Source: JBMNQI01 sp050944055 (GTDB taxonomy: Bacteria; Bacillota; Clostridia; Oscillospirales; Oscillospiraceae). Taken from it: a DNA stretch of 11,692 nt. This document shows positions 1 to 5,234 of this stretch, piece by piece. A program made the position numbers and the translations under genes. The notes under the pieces are model-generated. The model was not told the origin of the DNA. It searched no databases and worked only from the letters and a program-made list of their open reading frames with translations. How positions within the stretch are numbered: position 1 is the stretch's first letter; every line of letters starts with the position of its first letter. Where the stretch lies: the NCBI GenBank assembly GCA_050944055.1, contig JBMNQI010000065.1, forward strand, positions 1 through 11,692. Reading direction: 5' to 3'.

Positions 1-308
1 TCGGCCTGAGACAGCGCACGCCCAAAAAGGCGCTCCGCTTCGCCGCAGCCGTCGCGGAAATCCGGCCTCGTTTTAATCGCCTCGGCCAGTTCAAAAGCGG
101 AGGCCGGCGGCGTCTCAGCCTCGGGGATTAGCCCGAGGCCGCGAAGCTCGGCGCGCGCCTTATTAAGGCGCGCTTCGTCAAAGCTCTCGGGAGCCGTATC
201 GGGCGAGCCGGAAGCGAGTATGTGAAGGTATAGAAGAGCCGCATCTGCGCTGCCCGACTCTAGAAGCTTTTGGGCCGCAGAGGCGTCGATTATTATGTTG
301 TCTTTCAT
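1..308 (-). CDS. DnaD-domain protein, N-terminal part (runs off left edge)
   Basis: About 102 codons are visible, beginning MKDNIIIDASAAQKLLESG and reaching ...RLFGRALSQA at the window edge, without a stop. The segment ALLYLHILASG (about residues 23-33) followed by a charged linker and then FELAEAIKTRPDFRDGCGEA resembles the N-terminus of clostridial DnaD-like proteins, where a winged-helix-like N-domain leads into the DnaD domain with its 'ALSxxD' turn. DnaD-family proteins act in replication restart and helicase loading; some family members are of unknown role. The C-terminal DnaD motif itself lies outside the window, so the call rests on the N-terminal pattern recognised from memory. The ATG lacks an upstream Shine-Dalgarno site, and a promoter -10 box lies only six bases upstream (see separate entries). 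It is divergent from the large rightward operon. Confidence 0.6.
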   Translation of the reverse strand, partial: MKDNIIIDASAAQKLLESGSADAALLYLHILASGSPDTAPESFDEARLNKARAELRGLGLIPEAETPPASAFELAEAIKTRPDFRDGCGEAERLFGRALSQA

Positions 309-314
309 GAGCTT

Positions 315-343
315 ATTCTACCATGTATTTGTAATTTCTGCAA
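315..343 (-). promoter_or_regulatory. Predicted sigma-A promoter of the DnaD-type gene
   Basis: On the minus strand, TTGCAG (343-338) is followed by a 17-base spacer and TAGAAT (320-315), which is preceded by TG plus one base, an extended -10 motif. The -10 matches consensus at five of six positions and the -35 at three of six. Its end is six bases from the ATG at 308-306, so transcription would be expected to start at or next to the start codon. Confidence 0.5.
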
Positions 344-349
344 AAAAAC

Positions 350-378
350 TTTTTTTAGCGACAACTGTGTGCTATAAT
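350..378 (+). promoter_or_regulatory. Predicted sigma-A promoter for the U32-to-PBP2 operon
   Basis: A perfect -10 box TATAAT lies at 373-378 and is preceded by TG plus one base (370-372), the extended -10 motif that relieves the need for a good -35. The -35 position (350-355) holds only a T run, part of an A7-C-T7 tract at 342-356. Transcription would start near 384-386, leaving a leader of about 180 bases before the U32 start codon. A second TATAAT at 493-498 has no fitting -35 partner and is less likely. Confidence 0.55.
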
Positions 379-384
379 ATCCGC

Positions 385-566
385 AAACCGGTATAAAAGC
401 GCCGCCGTGAGAAACTCCGCGCCGTATTATTAAGCCGAAGGCGCGCATGGATATCGGAAGTTTGCGGTTTATACCGCAATTACTAATTAGATTATAATGA
501 TTCCTCGGCCGCCTTTTCAAGGAATTCCTGGCGGCGGCTTATATTTCGGAAGAAGGAGGTCTGGCA
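385..566 (+). promoter_or_regulatory. Structured 5' leader of the U32-to-PBP2 operon
   Basis: No gene is seen here. The leader holds a perfect hairpin at 462-479 (seven-base arms TTGCGGT and ACCGCAA, loop TTAT). Positions 389-397 (CGGTATAAA) are perfectly complementary to 468-476, so the 5' end could compete with this hairpin. The adjoining 381-388 is likewise complementary to 460-467. A further stem pairs 418-423 with 440-445. A GC stem (508-513 with 530-535 or 533-538) encloses a perfect palindrome AGGAATTCCT at 520-529, shortly before the Shine-Dalgarno site at 553-559. No T-run follows any stem closely enough for a clear intrinsic terminator. I do not recognise a known riboswitch or T-box. 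Function is inferred only from the pairing. Confidence 0.35.
462..479 (+). repeat. Perfect hairpin/palindrome in the leader
   Basis: TTGCGGT (462-468), loop TTAT (469-472), ACCGCAA (473-479), seven perfect pairs. It could be an RNA hairpin or a protein-binding palindrome. Its two halves reappear, inverted and in permuted order, at 381-397. Confidence 0.6.
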
Positions 567-2690
567 ATGCCCGAACTTATATCGCCCGCATCATCGCCGG
601 AGGCGGCCATCGCCGCGGTTCAGAGCGGCGCGGACGCTGTCTGCCTGACCCCCGTACTTATCAGCGAAGGCGAACAGATGTCGGGCAATACGGGCTTCAC
701 CGCGGCGAACCTGAAAACCGCGGCGACCTACTGCCGGATAAGAGGCATAAAAACATATCTGGAGCTGGACGGCCTGCCGGCCGACGGCGACCTTATAAAA
801 TACGAGAAGCTGATACGCTACGCCTGCCGCCTGGGGATGGACGCGATTATCGTCAGCGATCTGGGACTTGCCCGCATGGTGCAGCAAATAGCGCCGGACA
901 TGCCTCTCCACTCCGGGCGGAAGCTGAACGTGCACAACCTCAGCGCGGTCCGTACGCTTAAAAACCTCGGATTTAAAAGGGTAACTCTCGCGCCGGAGCT
1001 TGAAAAACGCCAGATCGACTTTATCGCCCTGTCGAAAGAGGATGTCGAGCTGGCAATATCAGTACACGGGCCGGTTTGCATGGCCTTCGGCGGCCTGTGC
1101 AACATGGCCTCAATGGTCGACGGCGCGGACTCCGCCGCTTTTGAATGCACCGGCCGCTGCTCGCGCCCCCACGGATACGGGTCTCTTGCCAACGAATACC
1201 CTCTTATGCTAAAGGAGCTCTGCCTCCTGGACCGCGTAACCGAGCTGAAGCGGCTTGCGGCGCTTAGAATAGAGAGCGTCCGCTCGAGGCCCGAGTATAT
1301 CGCCGCTGTCACGCATTGCTACAGGAAGGCTCTCGACGACAACCCGGACCCGGGCTGCAAAGAAGTGCTCGCCAGATTAAGCTCCCGGGGCGGGCTGCGC
1401 GAGGGGGGCTACGCCGGCGAGCGCGGCGGGAACGTCATAGGCACGGCGACCGAGCCGGACGCGGAGCTTTTAAAGCGCTTCCGCAGCATGTACAGGCATG
1501 GCGAGCGCCAGTGCATCAAAGTGCAGTTTTTCGCTCAGGCGCGCCGGGGCGAACCCTTCCAGCTTGCCGTGCAGGACGAGGAAGGCCGCACGTTCCGCGA
1601 AACGGGGCCGGTGCCGGAGCGCGTGCCCGGCCAGGGCATGCCGCCGGCGCAGGTGCGCACCGCGCTTTACAACCTGCAGGATACGCCTTACATATGCACG
1701 GGCGCGAAGGTTCATGTTCAGTCCGGCCTCCAGCTCACGATCGACCAGATAATGGAGACGCGCGACCGCCTGCTTGAGACTCTGGCCGAGGCGAGAAGCG
1801 AGGCTTTGCCAAAGCGCGAGGAAGAGATTCACCCCGGGCTTAAATACGTCAACCGAAAAGAGCGCCCGATAGTCACGGTTTCCGTTACGCGGGCGGCGCA
1901 GCTGTCTCCGGACCTTCTTGCGCTGCGCCCGGCCATCATATACATTCCTCTGTCCGAGTTTTCTTCCGCTCCGGAGCGCATACGCCCTTTCTTAAACCGC
2001 GGCGCCGACATCTGCGTCCGTTTCCCGGACATAATATACGACAGCGAGCTGCCCGGTGTGCGGCTTGAGCTTTTGGGCGCGTATAAGATGGGAGTCCGCC
2101 AGGCGCTTATATCAAATGTCGGCCACATTGAGCTTGCCAATTACTGCGGCTTCGAGGTTATAAGAGCCGATTGGGGGCTTCACGCGCGCAACAGCGGCGA
2201 TCTGCGCGAGCTTAAGCAGATGGGGTTTAAAAGCGCTGCGGTTTCGTTTGACCTGAGCGCCAGGCAGATTCGCGAGCTTTCCAAATCCATTGACTGCGAG
2301 ATGCTCGTTTACGGGCGCGTGCCGCTTATGGTGACCGATATATGCATAATTAAGAACCGCGCCGGGGGGCGCTGCGCCTGCGACTCGCCGGCCCATGTGA
2401 CCGACGGCGAGGCCGGCGTTTATCCCGTGCTTCGGACGGAGGGCTGCCGAAACACGGTTTTCTCGGCCGCCAAACTGTTCCTCGGAAACAGGGTGGCCTC
2501 CTACCAGAAACTCGGCCTTTGGGCGGCGCGCCTGAGCTTTACGACCGAGAATGCCAGAGAATGCGTGCAGACGCTTGAGCGCTACACCAGAGGCAGCAAC
2601 TACGAGCCAAACGGCCATAACACTGGCCGCTATTTCCCGGAAGACGACGAATACCGACGGAGGCTTTTCGATTGGAAGAAGAGAAAGTAG
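567..2690 (+). CDS. U32 family peptidase, long form with DUF3656-type middle region
   Basis: 707 residues, beginning MPELISPASSPEAAIAAVQSG, the typical U32 opening. AAGGAGG at 553-559 lies seven bases before the ATG, which fixes the start. The U32 signature region spans about residues 165-205 (SVHGPVCMAFGGLCNMAS, then FECTGRCSRPHGYG), with H167 and cysteines C171, C178, C194 and C198. In characterised relatives (RlhA, TrhP, UbiU/UbiV) cysteines of this region hold an iron-sulfur cluster and the proteins act in RNA hydroxylation or quinone hydroxylation, so true proteolysis is not assured. Residues about 300-420 resemble the DUF3656 middle region. Residues 435-680 form a second, related half with VYGRVPLMVTDICIIKN and C603/C605/C627. 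No signal peptide or membrane segment is seen, so it should be cytoplasmic. First gene of the operon; it overlaps dut by 19 bases if the TTG start of dut is used. The family call is firm, the substrate unknown. Confidence 0.9.
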   Translation: MPELISPASSPEAAIAAVQSGADAVCLTPVLISEGEQMSGNTGFTAANLKTAATYCRIRGIKTYLELDGLPADGDLIKYEKLIRYACRLGMDAIIVSDLGLARMVQQIAPDMPLHSGRKLNVHNLSAVRTLKNLGFKRVTLAPELEKRQIDFIALSKEDVELAISVHGPVCMAFGGLCNMASMVDGADSAAFECTGRCSRPHGYGSLANEYPLMLKELCLLDRVTELKRLAALRIESVRSRPEYIAAVTHCYRKALDDNPDPGCKEVLARLSSRGGLREGGYAGERGGNVIGTATEPDAELLKRFRSMYRHGERQCIKVQFFAQARRGEPFQLAVQDEEGRTFRETGPVPERVPGQGMPPAQVRTALYNLQDTPYICTGAKVHVQSGLQLTIDQIMETRDRLLETLAEARSEALPKREEEIHPGLKYVNRKERPIVTVSVTRAAQLSPDLLALRPAIIYIPLSEFSSAPERIRPFLNRGADICVRFPDIIYDSELPGVRLELLGAYKMGVRQALISNVGHIELANYCGFEVIRADWGLHARNSGDLRELKQMGFKSAAVSFDLSARQIRELSKSIDCEMLVYGRVPLMVTDICIIKNRAGGRCACDSPAHVTDGEAGVYPVLRTEGCRNTVFSAAKLFLGNRVASYQKLGLWAARLSFTTENARECVQTLERYTRGSNYEPNGHNTGRYFPEDDEYRRRLFDWKKRK

Positions 2691-3121
2691 TATTGATGGT
2701 TAAAAAGCTTCGCCCCGAAGCGCGTATCCCGGAATATGCGACGGAGGGCTCCGCGGGGATGGATCTTTGCGCCTGTATTGAATCTCCGGTGACGCTGGAG
2801 CCCCACGTGCCTGTCACTGTGCCGACAGGGATTTCAGTCGCGGCGCCGAGGGGCTATGCGGCCATGGTTTTCGCAAGGAGCGGGCTTGCCACGAAGCACG
2901 GCATAGGCCTTAGCAACGGCGTCGGCGTTGTGGACAGCGACTACCGGGGAGAGGTGCGTGTAGGACTTATAAACCAGAGCGACAAGGCCTATACGATCGA
3001 AAAAGGGGACAGAATCGCCCAGCTGGTGCTGATTCCGGTCGCCCGCGCAAGCATAATAGAGGCCAAGGAGCTCGACGATACCAGCCGCGGCCACGGCGGC
3101 TTCGGCTCCACGGGGAGATAG
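2672..3121 (+). CDS. dut: dUTP diphosphatase (dUTPase), trimeric type
   Basis: Hydrolyses dUTP to dUMP and pyrophosphate, keeping uracil out of DNA and supplying dUMP for thymidylate. All five motifs of the trimeric family are present in the 149 residues: I AGMDLCA (28-34), II ARSGLATKHG (68-77), III GVVDSDYRGEV (85-95), IV GDRIAQL (112-118) and the flexible C-terminal V RGHGGFGSTG (139-148). In motif II the usual P-R-S-G-L reads A-R-S-G-L. The start shown is TTG at 2672, with GGAGG at 2659-2663 and an eight-base gap, and it lies inside the end of the U32 gene, suggesting translational coupling. ATG at 2696 (giving MVKKLRPEARIPEYAT) matches the usual N-terminal length better but has only a weak GAGAAAG upstream. 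Either start yields a full enzyme. Confidence 0.93.
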   Translation: MEEEKVVLMVKKLRPEARIPEYATEGSAGMDLCACIESPVTLEPHVPVTVPTGISVAAPRGYAAMVFARSGLATKHGIGLSNGVGVVDSDYRGEVRVGLINQSDKAYTIEKGDRIAQLVLIPVARASIIEAKELDDTSRGHGGFGSTGR

Positions 3122-3225
3122 GAAGCTCGTCCCGGGCCGGCGCTTAAAAGCCTACCCGGCGCTTTGCCTTCATCGCCCGATAATAAAAATACTCGCGCGT
3201 CAGCGCGAATGAAGCCGGTGATTCT
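3122..3225 (+). other. Intergenic region between dut and maf
   Basis: These 104 bases are the widest gap inside the operon. They hold a 9-base direct repeat CCGGCGCTT (3137-3145 and 3156-3164) and a perfect six-pair hairpin (TCGCGC 3193-3198, loop GTCA, GCGCGA 3203-3208) just before the maf ribosome binding site. No T-run follows the hairpin, so it is not a terminator, and I see no convincing promoter. Confidence 0.5.
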
Positions 3226-3840
3226 ATGCCGCTCGGCATCCTGAGCCTGTTCCGCAGGCACACAGACAATATAATACTCGCCTCCGCCTCGCCGCGCCGC
3301 AGCGAGATACTGCGCCTCGGGGGGCTTAGGGACTTTACGGTCGCGCCCGTCGAGGTCAAGGAGGACATTGAGCCGGGCATCCCGCCTTATGAAGCTGTGA
3401 TGAAGCTTTCTGAAAAGAAGGCGGCGGCGGCTTCGCTGATGTTTTCCTCGCGCGATATAATAATCGCCGCGGACACGATAGTCTGGCTGGACGGCAGGCT
3501 TCTTGGCAAGCCCAGGGACGAGGCCGAGGCGTATAAGATGCTCTCGGAGCTCTCGGGGCGCAGCCATACGGTCTATACCGGCGTTACCGTCAGAAGAGGC
3601 GATGTGAGCATAACAGAGTATGAAGCGACGCAGGTAAACTTCAGAGAGCTTGAAAAGCGGGAAATCAGGGCATATATACGCACCGGGGAGCCGATGGACA
3701 AGGCCGGGGCTTACGGCATCCAGGGCGCCGCCTGTACGTTTGTCACCGGGATAACAGGCGATTATTTTAACATAATGGGCCTGCCCGCCGCTCGCGTAAG
3801 CCGCATGCTCAGGGGATTCGGCGTTGCCATGCTGAAATAG
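3226..3840 (+). CDS. maf: Maf family nucleoside triphosphate pyrophosphatase (YhdE type)
   Basis: Maf proteins hydrolyse dTTP, UTP and modified pyrimidine nucleotides to monophosphates; Bacillus Maf is also linked to septum inhibition. The 204 residues show LASASPRRSEIL (18-29), ADTIV (82-86) with catalytic-type D83, SGRSHTVYTGV (110-120) and GEPMDKAGAYGIQG (154-167), the last being the pattern of the YhdE (dTTP/UTP) subgroup rather than the YceF (m7GTP) subgroup. The N-terminus carries about 15 residues (MPLGILSLFRRHTDN) before the usual start. An in-frame stop at 3181 leaves no better start upstream. The ribosome site is the unusual GGTGAT (3217-3222), which matches the 3' half of the full GGAGGTGAT complement of 16S rRNA. 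Linkage to mreC and mreD is common in Bacillota. Cytoplasmic. Confidence 0.93.
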   Translation: MPLGILSLFRRHTDNIILASASPRRSEILRLGGLRDFTVAPVEVKEDIEPGIPPYEAVMKLSEKKAAAASLMFSSRDIIIAADTIVWLDGRLLGKPRDEAEAYKMLSELSGRSHTVYTGVTVRRGDVSITEYEATQVNFRELEKREIRAYIRTGEPMDKAGAYGIQGAACTFVTGITGDYFNIMGLPAARVSRMLRGFGVAMLK

Positions 3841-3862
3841 GCCACATAATGAGGAATACGGA

Positions 3863-4705
3863 ATGAAAGACATCAATAAACGGCGGGCGCGTCTTATAAT
3901 TGCCGCTGCGTTTGCAGTTGCTATAATTCTCTCCGCCGCTTCGCTATTAATACCAAACCGAGCGCCCCTGCCGCGCGGACTGCTCAACACGGTTTTACAG
4001 CCGGGGCGCGCGCTGATGAACGCCCTGGCGGAGCGCGCCGAGGCCGTTTTCGCCCGCAGCGACGAGCTTATAGCGCTTCGAAAGGAGAACAGCGAGCTGA
4101 AGCAAAGGATAGCGCAGATGGAGGAATCGGCCCGCGAAGCGGAGGAAGTGCTCGACGAAAACGAGCGGCTGCGCAGTCTGTTCGGCTTTGCGCAGTCGCG
4201 GCGAAGCCTTAAGTTTGAACCGGTCACGGTACAGGCCTGGGGAACGTCCAATTGGGCCTCGGAATTCACAATAAGCAAAGGCAGCGCGGACAATATAAAG
4301 GTCGGCGATTGCGTAATAACGGAGACTGGCGCGCTGGCGGGCGTGGTACGCGAGGTCGGACCAGGTTGGGCCGTAGTCGCTACGGTTATCGACACGGACT
4401 TTAAAATGGGCGTATTAATATATGAGACAAGGGAGACGGCCGTGGCCGAGGGCGAGCTGAGCCGCATGAAGGACGGTTATCTCATACTTACATACATCCC
4501 TAGCACAAGCGAGCTGAGAACCGGGGACACTGTCATGACCTCCGGGCTCGGCGGCAGCTACCCGTCAGAGCTGCCTATCGGCACTGTCGCGTATGTTAAC
4601 CGGGACGCTTCGGGCCTGACGAACTATGCGCTGATACTGCCTCTGGCGGACTACTCGACCCTGTCAAACTGCTTTGTTATAACCGAGTTTAATATTGAGG
4701 AATAA
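3863..4705 (+). CDS. mreC: Rod shape-determining protein MreC
   Basis: 280 residues, the normal length for the family. A short basic N-terminus leads into one membrane helix (about residues 9-30), then a coiled coil (about 65-108, KENSELKQRIAQMEESARE) and the extracellular double beta-barrel domain (about 118-276) with ISKGSADNIKVGDCVIT, VATVIDTDFKMGV and SGLGGSYPSELPIGTV. MreC is a bitopic scaffold of the elongasome that activates the class B PBP and RodA. The start ATG follows GAGGAA at 3851-3856. The gene starts 22 bases after maf and ends 18 bases before mreD. The mreB gene, frequently the immediate upstream neighbour of mreC, is not present in this window. Confidence 0.94.
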   Translation: MKDINKRRARLIIAAAFAVAIILSAASLLIPNRAPLPRGLLNTVLQPGRALMNALAERAEAVFARSDELIALRKENSELKQRIAQMEESAREAEEVLDENERLRSLFGFAQSRRSLKFEPVTVQAWGTSNWASEFTISKGSADNIKVGDCVITETGALAGVVREVGPGWAVVATVIDTDFKMGVLIYETRETAVAEGELSRMKDGYLILTYIPSTSELRTGDTVMTSGLGGSYPSELPIGTVAYVNRDASGLTNYALILPLADYSTLSNCFVITEFNIEE

Positions 4706-4723
4706 ACGTTATCGGAGGCCGTT

Positions 4724-5224
4724 ATGCCCGCTGTAAAAAGCAAAAACTACAAACTGTGGCTGGCTTACGGCCTTTCGGCTGTGCTGCTGCTTCTTTTCCA
4801 GACGGCGTTTATGACACGTTTTCCGATACACGGCGTCACGCCAATCATCGTGCCCGTCTGCGTCGCGGTTGCGGCCGTTTACGAGGGGCCGATACCCGCC
4901 GCCGGATTTGGGCTTTACTGCGGCCTGCTTCTGGACGCGTCCGGCTCAAACGATATCTGGCTCTATACAGTCTATCTTCCGCTCGCCGGCCTCGGCATAG
5001 GATTTATCGCCTCATACGCCAGAGTAATATTTTTTTCATGTTTCGTCTGGAGCCTCGCCATACTCATACCTGTCGCCATGGGTCAGATCTTCTATTACTG
5101 GCTCATCAGAGACGGCGACCCTTTGCTGGTATTAAAAATCGCAGCCGTACAAACCGTATATTCGGTAATTTTCGCTGTGCCCATCCGGTACTGGTTCGGC
5201 GCTATTCATAAAAAATTCGATTAG
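4724..5224 (+). CDS. mreD: Rod shape-determining protein MreD
   Basis: 166 residues and highly hydrophobic, with about five to six membrane helices (roughly 12-30, 36-55, 57-72, 79-96, 101-125, 137-157). The GFGLYCGLLLDASGSNDIW stretch (residues 61-79) matches the G-x-x-x-G-L-L-x-D feature of MreD. MreD is an integral membrane partner of MreC in the cell-elongation complex. A GGAGG at 4713-4717 sets the ATG. Gene order mreC-mreD-PBP2 and tight spacing (10 bases to the next gene) support the call even though the family is weakly conserved in sequence. Confidence 0.9.
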   Translation: MPAVKSKNYKLWLAYGLSAVLLLLFQTAFMTRFPIHGVTPIIVPVCVAVAAVYEGPIPAAGFGLYCGLLLDASGSNDIWLYTVYLPLAGLGIGFIASYARVIFFSCFVWSLAILIPVAMGQIFYYWLIRDGDPLLVLKIAAVQTVYSVIFAVPIRYWFGAIHKKFD

Positions 5225-5234
5225 GAGGGAAGGT

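Noticed and set aside
381..476. H-type pseudoknot formed by both long-range pairings at once
   Set aside because: There are no linking bases between the two 5' strands or between the two 3' strands, so crossing an eight- and a nine-pair helix is sterically unlikely.
493..498. Second TATAAT box upstream of the U32 gene
   Set aside because: No sequence near -35 at 16-18 bases resembles TTGACA, and there is no extended -10 TG, so the box at 373 is preferred.
305..520. 71-codon minus-strand frame across the divergent intergenic region, ending in an ATGA overlap with the DnaD-type gene
   Set aside because: It starts at TTG, covers both predicted promoters, and uses codons such as AGG, ATA and TTA unlike its neighbours. 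It was kept only as the alternative explanation for the missing ribosome site of the DnaD-type gene.
497..961. 154-codon plus-strand frame beginning in the leader and overlapping the U32 gene
   Set aside because: It is an out-of-frame, arginine- and glycine-rich shadow of the U32 gene with no ribosome site.
2989..4467. 492-codon open frame on the minus strand opposite dut, maf and mreC
   Set aside because: It is antisense to three genes with complete family motifs, has no recognisable domain or ribosome site, and is rich in serine, arginine and alanine, as expected from a stop-poor shadow frame in GC-rich DNA.
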